Source of the DNA: Cryptomeria japonica
Lineage: Eukaryota > Streptophyta > Pinopsida > Cupressales > Cupressaceae
NCBI RefSeq assembly: GCF_030272615.1
Contig: NC_081414.1
Location: 810,687,069-810,751,068 of the forward strand
Direction: 5' to 3'
Length of the DNA: 64,000 nucleotides
Below are positions 46,838 through 59,684 of the stretch, piece after piece. How positions within the stretch are numbered: position 1 is the first letter of the stretch; every line of letters begins with the position of its first letter. The translations under genes and the position numbers were made by a program. The notes under the pieces are model-generated. The model ran no database searches. It worked only from the letters and a program-made list of their open reading frames with translations, and was not told where the DNA came from.

Positions 46838-48100
46838 ATGATAATAATGGAACCGTATGAGCCTGACAAAGGCCTTCTTTTAGATCTTGTATCCGCATGG
46901 AAATCGGAGTCAGAGATGAATTTGAAAGGAAAAATTGCAATGAATGGAGAGCAGATAGAGATGAACAACAGGATTTGGAGTAGGCTACCAGAGGAGCTAT
47001 TAATTGTAGTTTTGTCTAGTCTGCCCACTATCGTTAGTAGGAATTTCAGAGTCGTCTGTAAACGATGGCAGGATTTGCTTCTACCCTCACCCATGTTTCG
47101 AGAGATATCATCGACGCTTGTGCCTTCCTCCTCTCCTGCTTTCCTCGTTGGTGCCGCCTATTCACCATACAGGCGGAAAACACATCGTTTATATCTCCTT
47201 GACTCACAGCCAGTCGGGGTGTATCCATTCTCGTTAGATTTCCTGGGACGTGGGCGCTTCAGCGTTTTGACGTCCTGCAAGGGCATCCTTTGTTGTCGTT
47301 CAAGTGATAGGCCTTTCTTCTACATTTTCAACCATCTTACCAGGACATCGCTTTCCCTAGGGTCTCCCGCTAACCCTAAAAGGCTTCCCCATAAGTGTTC
47401 TTCTTTCCGATATTTAGGATTCTATGGATTGGCATTCGATTCTGCCAAAAGGAGCTGCATCTTGGTTATAGGATACAACAATCCCATGAATGGAGAAAGG
47501 AACAATATGGAGATGCAGATTTATGATTCATACACTAATGAATGGAGCCTAATCAACATGAATCTATCCAGTCCAATTATTCCATCGACGGGAGGGATTT
47601 ATTCAAAAGGGAGTTTTTATTGGATTAATGGTGATAGTTCTATGATTATTACATTTCATCTTGCAGTATTCAATGTTGCAAACAGGAATTGGAGTATTAT
47701 AGAGCTACCAAGCGGACCTGAGAATTATGGTGACCCTTCTCATTGGAATTTAGCTGGGTCTGATGGGAATGTGCTTGTGGCGTATAAGAAAGATCTTTCA
47801 TTATGGAAGTTGGATGAAGAAAACAAAAGCTGGTCAGAATTGCATTTGTTTCCGAGGAGCTTGCGTGAGGAAAACATGAGGCGTCTAAATGATCATTCTC
47901 GCCGGAATTTGGGAATAGAAGTGGTGGCTAACAGTTGTGGATGGATTTTGGTATATATGGGCGGTTACAAGATGATTGTATTTGACGCACAGGGGAGAAT
48001 AATTCTGTGCATTGAAGGTAAGTTACTTGAATTCTTTCAAGATATTGGGTGTTCATGGGACGTTTTTGGCTACGAAATCAACAATGTTTGGTGGCCTTGA
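46838..48100 (+). CDS. F-box/kelch-like protein
   Basis: An apparently intact, intronless 420-codon gene. I chose ATG 46,838 because the open frame upstream to 46,799 has no ATG and the distance to the TATA box fits; ATG 46,847 is an alternative. Residues 46-85 are an F-box (IWSRLPEELLIVVLSSLP, VVCKRWQDLL), which should bind Skp1 within an SCF ubiquitin ligase. The rest shows the repeated Trp/Gly/aromatic pattern of a kelch-like propeller (YGLAFDSAKRSCILVIGY, IYDSYTNEWSLINMNL, GGIYSKGSFYWING, DLSLWKLDEENKSWSELHLF, GYEINNVWWP), the substrate-recruiting part. It is full length for this type (about 400-450 residues). The substrate is unknown. It is a paralogue of the truncated gene at 11.65 kb on the same strand. 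Confidence 0.92.
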   Translation: MIIMEPYEPDKGLLLDLVSAWKSESEMNLKGKIAMNGEQIEMNNRIWSRLPEELLIVVLSSLPTIVSRNFRVVCKRWQDLLLPSPMFREISSTLVPSSSPAFLVGAAYSPYRRKTHRLYLLDSQPVGVYPFSLDFLGRGRFSVLTSCKGILCCRSSDRPFFYIFNHLTRTSLSLGSPANPKRLPHKCSSFRYLGFYGLAFDSAKRSCILVIGYNNPMNGERNNMEMQIYDSYTNEWSLINMNLSSPIIPSTGGIYSKGSFYWINGDSSMIITFHLAVFNVANRNWSIIELPSGPENYGDPSHWNLAGSDGNVLVAYKKDLSLWKLDEENKSWSELHLFPRSLREENMRRLNDHSRRNLGIEVVANSCGWILVYMGGYKMIVFDAQGRIILCIEGKLLEFFQDIGCSWDVFGYEINNVWWP

Positions 48101-48258
48101 ACTGACAGTGACATTCTGAATGTTTAATGTAGTCCAATTCGTGCTTATGTTAATGTTGTTCTTTTAATTTCTTAGCACATGTTTGAGCCTCATATAAATA
48201 TGTGAAAACTGTATTGATGTGCAGTGGTTATGCTGCATGTAATTATTTTTGTAGTACT

Positions 48259-48264
48259 AATAAA
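48259..48264 (+). terminator. Polyadenylation signal of the second F-box gene
   Basis: AATAAA about 160 bp after the stop codon, preceded by T-rich and TGTA-containing DNA (TGCATGTAATTATTTTTGTAG), the usual plant near-upstream arrangement. Confidence 0.5.
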
Positions 48265-49020
48265 GCATTTTTCTTCCACCAAATTGTTTATCACTATGAT
48301 TATGGTCTCATCACTTATTTTGTCGAATGTTGTCCTGAAAGTTTTTGGTATGAATATGGTTTCATCTTTTATGTTATCAGAATCTTGCATTCAACAAGAT
48401 TTCTGATTCATTAAGAATCATTCAATTTCATCAACAAAATAAAACCAATTTACAATCTTATTCTTAATAAGAAAAACTTCAAGGTTTACCATTCATTCTT
48501 ATACTATTTCATTCCCTCTCACATTTGTACACGCAGAATTCTAGCAAAAAGTTATTTAGGCATCGTTTGACCAGTGTTTTTTAAACTATTTAATGCATTG
48601 CCTCCCAAGCCACTTCAATTTGCACATCCATGAGGAACTGCATGTGAATATATTTCTGAATTTTAGTTCTCCAGCCACAAACGTAGATTTAATTTTAAAG
48701 CCGAAAGTTGTGGACTATGCATAGTTTTGATGGATTTTATTTTATTTTAAAAAGCAATGGGGATAAATATTCGAATTAAAAAGTAAAAAGATGAAAAAAA
48801 ACCATATTTAGCACGAAATAAACAAGATTTCAAGTATAATTCAACACAAATTGTCATATAATAATAATATTCATGACTCAATAGTATTTGCAACATATTA
48901 AATCAGTTATTGAAATACATAGTAAGGTACACAAATTTTGTGAGAAAAATCGATGAAATCATTTCAAAATTATAATTCTTGTTTTTGATTTAATTTAATT
49001 TTTAAAACAACTGAACCTCA
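48265..49020. other. AT-rich spacer
   Basis: No gene, no repeat of note. Confidence 0.6.
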
Positions 49021-52000
49021 ATTATATTTACACTTCCTCTTCCTCTTTGAAATCTTGGGAAAGTAATTCATATCGGAACAAAGGACAAGGAAGTGAACAA
49101 AGAAGGCAATTGAACAAGAACGAGGAAGTGAACAAAAAAGGTAATTCATACCAGAAGGATGATAGAAATTTCTACTGGAGGAGAGAACCGGATGGCTACC
49201 AGAATGACAATTTTGGAAGACAAGACAAGAGGACATTTAGAGGAACTTGCTATAAGTGTGGAGGAGAAGGACATCGTGCATTCGAGTGTAAGAAGACAAA
49301 GATTACCGAAAGAGAAGCAGTGGTAGAAGAAAACCCCACTAGATGAGACAATAAACTGGAAGATGGAGAACTATTGTGATGAGGAGAGCTTTGTGTCATA
49401 TCGAAGGAGATGAAGAGCCCTTGTAGAGGAAGAATTTGTTCAAGACCAGATGTAAGGTATTGAGTAAGTGTTGTAAAGTTGTTATTGATAGTCGTAGTTC
49501 AGATAATCTTGTTTCAGAAGAGATAGTGAATAAGTTGAATTTTGAGAGATTGAAACACCCTAAACCTTATCAGATAGCATGGATTTAGGATGAACATAAG
49601 TTGTTCGTAAGTAAGAAATATTTGGTGAAATTGAAAATTGGGAATTAAGTCTTGTGTGATATTATGCCTATGAATATTTGTTATCTTTTGTTAGGTAGAC
49701 CTTGACAAATTGATAAACAGGCAGTACATGATAGGGGGAAGAATACATCCACTATTGTGGCCAATGGGATGAAGCAAACCTTGTTGTCTTTGGAGGAACC
49801 TTTGAAGAATGAAGTTTGTACAAATGCTACAATCTGTTTGGTAGATGGAAGGAAATTCTTTGATGGATTGAGACATGAGAATGTGTGTTTTGCCTTAATT
49901 CCTAAGAAGACTAACAAACTAGAACTAGAAGGAGAACAACTAGAAGAGATTAAACATTTGCTAACAAAATATAAAGGCATCATTTTAGATAATGTACCTG
50001 ATGGATTACCACCCGTGAGGAGTATCAGTCATTGCATGGACTTGGTTCTCAGAGCTAGTTTGCCTAACAAAGCTGCACACAAGATGACACTGGCAGAGAA
50101 TGAGGAGTTCAATAGACAAGTGCAAAAGATATTGAAGAAAGGTTTGATCAGGGAAAGTCTGAGCCCTTATGCAGTACCAACAGTATTAGCACCTAAGAAG
50201 AATGGAGAGTGGAGAATGCGTACTGATTCCAGAGCAATAAACAAGATCACAGTGAAATACCAATTTCCATTTCCTAGGATCAATGACATAATTGACTGTT
50301 TGAGTGAAGTAAAATACTTTATAAAGATAGATTTGAGGAGTGGATATCATTAGATCAGGATCAAAGAAGGAGATGAGTGGTAGACAATATTTAAAACAAA
50401 TGAAGGACTATATGAATGGTTGGTGATTCCTTTTGGATTAGCTAATGCATCGAGTTCTTTCATGAGGCTAATGAATGAGGTATTGAAGAAATTCTTGGGT
50501 AAGTTTGTTATTGTGTATTTGGATAACATTTTGATTTTTAGTAAGACAAAAGAGGAGCATTTGTCATAGTTGAGATAAGTTTTGAAGAGGTTGAGAGAAG
50601 AAAAGTTGTTGATAAATATCAAGAAGTATACTTTCATGAAGGATGAGTTAGTATATTTGGGATATGTGATATCCGAGGATGGTTTGAAGATGGACCCTGA
50701 GAAAGTGAACACAATTGTTGAGTGGCCTACACTGGAAAGCAGTGGAGAGGTAAGATCATGAGAGGAGATCAGAAAGAATTCAAGTGGACAACTAGAGAAA
50801 ACAAAACTTTTGAATTGTTGAAATAGAATGTGACTGAGTATCTTTTGTTAGCTTTATTAGATTTCAATAAAGTATTTTAAGTGGATTGTGATGCAAGTGG
50901 AACAACAATAGGAGCACTCTTGAGTTAGGAAGGGAGAGTAGTAGCTTATTTTAGTGAGAAAATGAATGATGCTCGAAGGAGATATTCAATGTATGATGAT
51001 GAGTTTATGCCATAATTCAAGCCTTGAAGAAGTGGAGACATTACTTATTGCCTAAAGAGTTTGTGTTGTATACATATCATCAAGATTTGCAGTATTTGAG
51101 TAGTTAGAGTAACTTGAATCAAAGACATATGAGATGGGTAGAATTCTTGAAGAGTTAAACCTTTGTGTTGAAGCATAGAAGTGGGAAATCTAACAAAGTT
51201 GTTGATGCATTGAGTAGGATAAGGAATTTACTAACAGAGATGAGAGTGATAGTATTAGGATTTGAGGAATTGAAGATCTTGTATGATGATGACCCAAATT
51301 TTGCAAAACCTTAGAAAGCATGTAGAGAACCAGTTATGGAAGATAGAAGCAAGTGGTTGGATTACTTCATTCAGGATATGATTTTGTTCAGAGGAGTTAA
51401 GTTGTGCATACCTAAGAATTCTATGAGGGAGAATCTGATAAAAGAGAAACACAGTGGGGGATTAGTTGGACATTTTGGTATTAACAAAACAGTAGCATTG
51501 GTCAGTAAGCTGTACTTTTAGCCTCATATTCATAAGGATGCTAAGAGATATGTGCAAGGTTGTAGAATTTGTCAAGTTGCAAAGGGTAGTAGTGAGAATG
51601 TGGGATTGTATAAACCTTTGATAGTACCATTAAGACCGTGGGAAGATATAAACATGAATTTTGTACTTGGATTGCCTAAAACACCAACAGGGAATGATTC
51701 TATATTTGCGGTAGTGGATAGATTATCGAAGATGGCTCATTTCATACCATGTAAGAAGACATTAGATGAAATACATGTAGCTGACCTATTTTTCAAGGAA
51801 GTGGTGAGATTGCATGGGTTACCTACGAGCATAGTTTCAGACAGAGACACTAAGTTTTTTGGCTATTTTTGGAGAACACTTTGGAAGAAGATGAAGAAAG
51901 TTTTCAAGTTCAGTTCTACTTTTCATCCATAGACTGATGGGAAAACATAATTAGTTAACCAGAGTTTGGGAGATTGGTTGAGATGTTTAGTTGGAGATAA

Positions 52001-52700
52001 GACCGGAAGTTGGGATTTGATTCTTTCAAAAGAAAAGTTTGCCTATAACAATTCAGTAAATAGGAGTACCTAAAGAGAACCTTTTGAGATTGTTATGAGA
52101 GTGCATCCTAGAGGTATATCAGAATTGAGATACATTAGAAGTGAAGACCAGAAAAGTTCAGAAGAAGAAGACTTTGTAAATCACATGGTAGCCTTGCATA
52201 TTTAGGTTAAGCAGCATTTGGAAGACATGAACAACAAATATAATTAGAAAGTAGATGAGAAGATATAGAAAGAATTTGAAGTTGGTGATAAAGTGATGGT
52301 ATATCTGAGAAAAGAGAGATTCCTAGTTGGAACTTATAATAAGTTGTAGATGAAAAAGTTTGGACCTTGTAAGATTTGACAAAGTTCAGTTCTCGAAATG
52401 CATATGAAGTGGAGTTACCAGATAGTCTGAGTTTTCACCTGTGTTTAACATTTCAGATCTTCATGAGTATCATGAACTAGAGTCTAGTGAGGACATTATT
52501 GAAGAATTCGAGAAACATTTGCCGTAGAAGGAACCAGATCAGATTGAAGAAATTTTGGACAATAGGATTGGATGTACAACCCAGAGCAGTCATTATTAGA
52601 AGTATCTTGTAAATTGGAAGGACAAACCAGTTGAAGATTCATCTTGGATTTCTCAGGCAGAGGTAGACATCCTTGGTTTTCTTTTCTCCCTAGAAAATTG
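49020..52700 (+). mobile_element. Ty3/gypsy chromovirus fossil
   Basis: Plus-strand remnant with most parts in canonical order: gag zinc knuckle CYKCGGEGHRAFEC (about 49,250); a degenerate protease region (VVIDSRSSDNLVSEEI, about 49,480); reverse transcriptase (GLIRESLSPYAVPTVLAPKK, RMRTDSRAINKIT, FIKIDLRSGYH at 50,140-50,350; [17 protein letters not shown] at about 50,510); RNase H (VDCDASGTTIGALLS, about 50,885); integrase ([26 protein letters not shown], then the core with [15 protein letters not shown] and [10 protein letters not shown], 51,450-51,870); and a chromodomain-like C-terminus (VNWKDKPVEDSSW in shifted frames, about 52,610). The integrase plus chromodomain ending places it among the chromoviruses. 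It is broken by many changes and looks old. Confidence 0.92.
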
Positions 52701-53540
52701 AGAGGATCACTTTTTCAATAACCTTGGATGTCGGATGCAGGAACATCCCCGGTTCATACCAATCTTGTATCAACCAAAAACATTTTCTTTTTGTTTTTCT
52801 TTTTGTTTACAGTTTCAACTTTTCTTTCTGTCTATCCCAGTTTTATCTCACCGGATCTATATAGAGTTGGATTATACTTGAAGACTTGATCATATTTGTT
52901 ATTTCCTGATCGCATCACATTTGGATCATTTTCTAGCAAGATATTACTATCGGTTTCCCTAATAGTTTTCTATTACCGGTTGATAGTTTCTTGTTACCAG
53001 TTGCCTGGATCTATTTTGGTGATCTCCTGGAACCCTTTCTAAAACTTGCAGAGCCTTGGGCATTGATTTCTATGTTCCTTGGCATGTGGCCAACCCTTTC
53101 TCATGATCTACACTTCATCCTTTGGATTTTCTAAAGGAATCCCTTAGTGGAGGCTGACCTTGTTAATTTTACATGTTAGGTCTCGTTCTTTGGGTTTTGT
53201 TCCCTTTTTGGGCCAACCGGATCCTTTGGATCGTATATGATTGTAATTTTGTATTAGAATGTAATCAATGAAAGAATCAAGTAGCAAGAATATGCGTAAA
53301 AGATAGATCTTAAGATTAAATGTCTCGATTGTGACCTATTATGTATGTTCTAGCAGGCCTGTGAGCCAGTTATGTTGTAATCTAGTTGTTACCAATTGGT
53401 TGTAAATAATTTTTATGAAATAAAACAATATGTTTTGTATTTCCTCCATCATATCTTTATGTTTTTGTTGTGTTACTCTTGTTGACCAATTCAGATTGAT
53501 CTCTTTGAGGTCCCTCCTCACCAATGACTGATTCAATAAC
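52700..53540 (+). repeat. Probable 3' LTR of the chromovirus fossil
   Basis: Non-coding DNA following the chromodomain. It has short repeated TTACCGGTTG/TTACCAGTTGCC words (about 52,970-53,005) and AAATAAAAC, a polyadenylation-like word, at about 53,420. The 5' LTR is not recognisable before 49,020, so the ends cannot be fixed. Confidence 0.4.
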
Positions 53541-54990
53541 TCATCTATGATCTATTCTACAATAATAGTATAAAGGAAAGTAGTCACTAATACGTGGAAC
53601 TTGTTTACCATAGTATCACAAATAAAAAATTCATTATAACATTGAAATCATACTCAAGTGAGCTAACTGAGTAAAATATAGTAGAAATTGGGTTGTGTGG
53701 TATCTTTTCATAGCCACTGTTAGGGTATCCTTAAATGTATGGAGCTAAGTGAAGTTAGTTTCCTCTACCTATAAGCACTAAACACTCATTAAGAGTAAAT
53801 ATATATATATGAAGCACATATGATTCCCTCAAACAAGTTAGACATCACAAACATGAAATAGTCGTAAGATAATAACATCATAATAAACACACTATAATAA
53901 TGCTACAAAAATATTGCAAAGTACACCATATAGATGCCAATATTCTTACATCCCTCTTTCTCTTTAACAGTTTCATTTTTAATTTATTACATATTAATGA
54001 TGTGATGATTATATATGAAACTTTTTATGAACTTAAATTAGATGAATTGTAATGAAATGCATAAATTTTGATTCAATTGAATATGTGAGCTAGTTATTTG
54101 ACATGCAAGTTATAATATGGTATTAAGTTATTGTATAAGTACACTTGTGTATCTATGTGGATGCAAGGATTTCACTGCCCTCCCCAAAGAGAGGGAGAGT
54201 ACCTTTAACACACTACAAAAGAAATTTTTTTGCCACTTTTACAAATCAAGAACTCATTTTAGATTATTGTTCTTCCTCTTGGTATACCTCCTCTATGTGG
54301 TCCCCTAAGGATGCCCATCCTACTATTACTGGGGTTATCCCTAATTTGGCTTTTTGGGAGCCCACTCCTAAGTCTCCTATTTCCATCTTGGCCATATTGG
54401 TCTCTCTAAGATTACTAAGAAGGTAAATAAGCTCTACAAGGCTTATAATCTTCATAGTGAAATTATTGAATGTTTTTTCTTTGACCTGATTATTGTGACG
54501 TGTAAACATAACAGCTATGAGGTTTTGGCAAAGGTTTTAGTGAGGGTAAAGTACTAGCCTTCTTAGGATAAATATGAGATGGTTTGGTCCATAGTGCATG
54601 ATTTGGTTAAGAGACTTAACAAATAGGATTCCCTATGATAAAGAAGTTAATGTACTAAAAGCTATTGTGGTGTTAGGGGAGGATAGACAGAATATGTAGA
54701 TGTCTATCTCTTCTTGCTGGGATAAGTAGGATTCCTTGATGTGTTACATGGATGAAATTATTGCTTTAAAAAGGGATATGGTTAACAAGACATTGACCTT
54801 AGTAGAGGTCTTATAGGAAGTGCTTGAAACCTGAAGTGTGCCAAACATAAGAGGTACATGAAGGGAACTACTAGTGCAATAAAAATATATAGAAAAAATC
54901 TACTACCAAATTTGATACTTAGATCACTACCCCTATGAAAGAGATTTATATTGTTAAAATGTTATCCTTTTTAGAGTAATTAAATATTCT
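53541..54990. other. Unassigned region with coding-like scraps
   Basis: AT-rich to about 54,100. From 54,117 to 54,900 there are overlapping open stretches (for example 54,145-54,426 plus) with readings such as KVNKLYKAYNLHSEIIECF and LAKVLVRVKY that match no family I know. Probably decayed element coding DNA. Confidence 0.35.
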
Positions 54991-54999
54991 TAGTTGTTG

Positions 55000-55910
55000 C
55001 AGATTGTTGTAGATGTGATGGTGATGTTGTTGAGTAGTTGTCATTTATGTCAACATATTGGTTGGTGTTGAAGTCCCTGATGTTATTGGTATTGGTGATC
55101 CAAAATATGTGTTCCCAGAATATTTGGTGCTACAAAAAATGTGTTGATAGATCGAATGTGTTGATTATGATCTAGATATTTCTAGTTATTAAACATGGTG
55201 TTGACCATTGGTATTCATGTATATCTTGATTCCATTCCTATTTTTTGTTATTTTTGGTAATGGTGTTTTTGTCCCAACTAAATTTGAAATTTGAGGATGT
55301 GCAACAAATCAAGGTGTAGCATGCATATAATGTTTTGGGTCCAAATATATAATGATTTTATCAGTTTTATTTTACTATCAATGTATGTTGTTGTATGGTC
55401 TACTACTCATTCCTTCCCACCGCATGATTTTTTAGAGTTTACCTAGATCTTTGTCTTGGCCAACTTGGAAGATTATGCTTCTCAAAGACAGTATATATAT
55501 GAGAATGATCTAATTCATGTAGATATAACAAAAGTGTGACATTGTGTTTGAAGATATGTGATACTGAAAATGAAAGATCTGACTATTGGTAATATGAGAG
55601 AGTGTGTTAGCCTTGAGGCACCGAAAATAGTTTGGTTTGTGCAGATTATGTTTTAGTGGTGGATTATTTCTTTATCTCTTTCTTCAGTAGTGAGCCCACC
55701 TGTAGTGAGCATTTTGGTAGTGATCCACCATTCTTGGGTTTTTCACATCAAATATGGTGTTCATTGTGTGATCTGGTGTATGTTCATGTTTTCATGTTAT
55801 ATCTATGTTAATTAATTGTTGGTTTGGATCCAAATGTGAAAAGAATAAAGGTAATTATTTTAAGTAATCAATTTATTGAACCACCCACCTCTCAGTTGCT
55901 TAGATATTCA
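55000..55910 (+). repeat. 5' LTR of a copia fossil
   Basis: Non-coding block ending in CCACCCACCTCTCAG (about 55,881) and GATATTCA (55,910), 4 nt before a primer-site word. The C-rich CTCTCAG ending also closes the LTR at 58.9-59.7 kb, indicating related elements. The start near 55,000 is approximate. Confidence 0.55.
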
Positions 55911-55914
55911 GAAA

Positions 55915-55926
55915 TTGGTATTAAAG
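55915..55926 (+). promoter_or_regulatory. Primer binding site of the copia fossil
   Basis: TTGGTATTAAAG, a degenerate form of the TTGGTATCAGAG site of copia elements, right after the LTR. Confidence 0.55.
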
Positions 55927-56039
55927 AATTGTTTTATTAGATAAGAGCTTAACCACTTGAGGTAGATCCTGATCTGATGACACATAAGTTGACTATTCCT
56001 ATATTTCAAGGATCCATCTATAGTTTCTAGAAAGTGAAT

Positions 56040-58900
56040 ATGAGAGGCTACATGATTTCTTTGAGGTAGAATGCTTGGAAAGCAGTGGAAACTAAGTATG
56101 TTCAACCAGAAAATGGTCTTCTCACTCCTAATGGGATACATGCTTATGAAGAGAATGAAAAGGAAATGTATGATATCTTTAGTTCATTATCTAAGACTGA
56201 ATTGACAAAGATTATTTCATTGAATACTGCTTATGAGGTTCAAGAAAATTTGAGAGATATCTATGAAGGGAATGGCAAAGTCAAATTATCAAAGAAGATA
56301 ACAGCTAAGCGGAAATATGAGATTTTGAAAATGGAAGAAGGAGAGGACATAACTAGCTATTTTTAGAAGGTTGATAGTATGGTAAACAAAATTAGAAAAC
56401 TTGGTAGCACCTTGATAGATTAAGACATAATTGATAAGAATTTGATGTCCCTACTGGAAAGTTATAGTGATAAGATCTTGGAAATTGAAGAAACCTATAA
56501 TTTGAAAGCATTCACTAGAGAGAAGCTGTATGGTACTCTATCAGTATTTGAGATGACAGAGTTTGGAAAAGACAAAGTCAAGATTGAATCCTTATTCAAT
56601 AATTTTGAAGAAGATATTGAAAAACAAAGTTGATATGTTAAATGCTTTAGATGTAGGAAGATTGGTCATATTGCTACTAGGGGTTTAAACAAGGTTGAAG
56701 AAAAAAATTGTAGAGAAAATAAAGGAAAATTTAATAAAAGAGCCTATTATGTCAAAGATGATGCTAGAATTTGAGATGATGAATTAGATTATGAAGATTA
56801 TGAAAGAAAGAGATATACCAAAGATTGATATTCCTAAAACTCTTGCTACTAATTTACATGCTAGAAGAGATAGAAACGAATGGCTAATTGATAGTGGATG
56901 TTCAAATCATATGATTGGTGACAAAAGTAAGTTTGTGAAACTTGTAAGTATGATGGTGGTTTTATTAGGTTCAGAGATGATCAAACAACACAAATTGTGA
57001 GAATTGGTTATATTTGTTTTGATGGAAAACATAATACTGACAATGTTAAAAATGTGAAGGGTTTGCATCATAATTTTTGAGTGTTGTACAAATGTGAAAA
57101 ATGGATACAATGTTGTCTTTCAGGAAGATGGTTGTGAGATTTGGAAAGGATTTGGAATTGTTATTATAGTAGGGAGAAGAACTAGTGGAAATATTTATCT
57201 ACTAGAAGGAACTATGAAAAATTATTTTTTTGTCTCAGGTCAATGATAGCTAGCTCTAGCACTTGAGGATGTGTCATATTTAATTTAGCAACTTAGTGAA
57301 GATCACTTCATCAAGTATAGTGATAGATTTATTAAGGCTAACTAAACTAAATACCAACATTTGTAGAGAATGTCAAGGTGGAAAGAAAACAAGAGGAACT
57401 TGCAGAGGAAAGAAGTATTTGTTCATCAGATTGTTGGATTTAGTGTATATAGATCTATGCAGTCCGACCAGAATAAGGAGTATACAAGGTGAGAAATATT
57501 TTATGTTATTGATTGATGATTACTCTAGAATGTCATGGGTTGTATTTTTTAGAGAGAAGTTAGAAGTATTAGAGAAATTGAAAATATTCAAGGCTAAAAT
57601 TGAAAATGAGGTTGATAGAAAGATTAAGTATTTAATATTTGATAGAGGATGAGAGTTTACTTCTGATGAATTTAACAACTTTTGTGAGAAAAATGGTATT
57701 AGAAGATAATTGTCTACCCTGAGAACACATCGACAAAATAGTGTAGTGGGAAGGATGATCTAAACAGTTCAAGTGGCAGCTAGAACAATGATCAAAGGAG
57801 AATTTTTTTTAGAAGTCTATTGGAGTGAAGAAATTCATACTGTAGTCTACACTCTTGACATAATTCTTTCTTGGAAAAGACATGGAAAGAAATCTTATGA
57901 GTATGGCATCGTAGAACTTTGATAATGAAATATTTTAAGGTATTTGGAAGCAAGTGCTACATCTAGAGAGATGAGGATAATCTTCAAAAAAAGGATAATA
58001 GAGATGATGAAGGAATATTCCAACACTATTCTACAAGGAGCAAGGCATATTGATGTTACAACAAAGTCTGAATAAAATTATTGAAAGTGAAAATGTGAAG
58101 CTTGATGAAGACACTTCTAAGGATTTTGACAAATTGGTAGGTTATGAGTCTAATGAACTATATTATAGAAAAAGGGAAGAAAAGATTAGAGGAGTAGAAG
58201 AAAATGAAGCTTAAGAAACTTCCACATATACATCTAAGACACCAAGATATGTTTAGAAAAATCACTTAGTGGATCAAATTATTAGAGATAAGAATAAAGG
58301 TATCATTATAAGATGCAAATCAGCTCAAGAATAAGTCTTGTTATGTTTACTTTCAGAGATTGAATGAAAATCTATAGAAGAATCTTGAAAAGATAATTGG
58401 ATGAAGACAATAAAAGAAGAGATGGATAAAATTGAGAAGAATAAAACATGGGAATTAGTTAATAGAACGACATATAAGAATGTGATTGGATCTAAGTGGG
58501 TATTCCAGAAAAATATGTATCAAGATGGAAAGGTTGTAAGAAATAAATCAAGTTTGGTTTGCAAGGGTTATACTCAAATTGAAGGTATTGACTTTGAGGA
58601 GACATATGCACTTTTTGCTCCAATGGAAGAAATCAAGATGTTTTTGACTTTTGCATCTTTTAAGGATTTCAATGTTTATTAAATGGATGTGAAATCAACA
58701 TTTCTAAATGAGGAGTTGAAAGAATAAGTTTATATTAAACAACCAAAAAGATTCAAGCTGAAAGATGATCCGAATATTGTTTGTAGATTGAAAAAGGCCC
58801 TATTTGGATTGAAACAAGCACCTAAAGCTTGGTATGGAAAGATAGAAAAGTACTTGATTGATCAAAGGTTAAAATAAGAGTTTGATGGATAGGAATTTTT
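56040..58900 (+). mobile_element. Ty1/copia fossil, interrupted by a later insertion
   Basis: Plus-strand copia remnant with parts in the expected order: gag (56,085-56,640; EEGEDITSYF, then a knuckle CFRCRKIGHIAT); protease with DSGCSNHM at about 56,890; gag-pre-integrase and integrase start (CRECQGGKKTRG, YIDLCSPTRIRS, MLLIDDYSRMSWVVFFREK at 57,360-57,560); reverse transcriptase ([55 protein letters not shown] at 58,420-58,860). It is broken many times. The reading is cut off at about 58,900 by a minus-strand element, so the RT end, RNase H and 3' LTR must lie beyond the insertion, outside this window if they survive. Confidence 0.9.
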
Positions 58901-59684
58901 TTAGGATTCCCACAGATACTGAGAGGGGGGGGGGGGAATTAGTATCTAACCAGTGAGTTGAATTTCTTGACTTAAAACATGCAGAATGTATTATAACAGT
59001 GTATCGGTGTGCAAGAAATAATGCAATAAACAGAAATGAAAGTAACCACATAAGAAACACACCATAACACAATATTTTAACAAGGAAACCCGGTGTGGGA
59101 AAAACCTCGGTGGGATTTGTGACCCACAATATTCACTTACTGGACAATAAGAGAATATTACTTACAATAGGGGGCCTGCACATACAGGAAGGCCAAGTGC
59201 CTAGAGCACACTGCTCAATGGGAAGTCTCACTGACTTACAATGTAGATTATGCAAATCAATTGTCTTGTACTGCTTTACAATAGCATCTTCAATGCCAGA
59301 TTCAGTACCCGTTTCTGCTCTGTTCTTTACATATACCCCTTAACCTATATTTCGCATAATAGGTCTGCCTTCTTATTTTTCTACATCATATTAAATGTCT
59401 ACAATGATCTCTCTTATATATGAGAGTCATTTTACAACATGCCAAGTCGGCTTACAAAGTTTTTACAATAATAAACAAAATATAATATATCAAAAATCAT
59501 GTCGGCCTCTATGTCTGTATGCTTCCTTTTTTTGTCGGTGTAATCCCTTGTCAGTGTAATGCCTTGCCGGTGTAATGCCTTACTGGTGTAATACCTTGTC
59601 GGTGCCATAGGATTGTAAGGTGGCCATCAATGACAAAACCTTCAATCACCTTCAATGTCTCATTGGAGTGTGCATATGCCAACA
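58900..59684 (-). repeat. LTR of the minus-strand inserted element
   Basis: On the minus strand the LTR starts TGTTGGCATATGCACACTCC at 59,684, just after the polypurine tract. It ends in a C run and CTCTCAG (58,920) or up to about 20 bp further (GTATCTGTGGGAATCC). It is about 765-785 bp long. A GGAAACCCGGTGTGGGAAAA stretch (plus strand, 59,083) sits in the U5 part. Because it follows the polypurine tract in the element's own direction, it is the 3' LTR. Confidence 0.8.
59532..59606 (+). repeat. 16-bp tandem repeat inside the LTR
   Basis: Four full 16-bp units of the form TTGYCGGTGTAATGCC from 59,532 to 59,595, plus a partial fifth. They lie within the U3 part of the minus-strand LTR, where transcription-control repeats are commonly found. 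Confidence 0.85.

Noticed and set aside
46609-47094. Minus-strand 161-codon open stretch overlapping the F-box gene
   Set aside because: It is the reverse shadow of the F-box coding sequence; no domain, and the plus-strand frame is clearly the real one. The same holds for 11,696-12,007 (minus).
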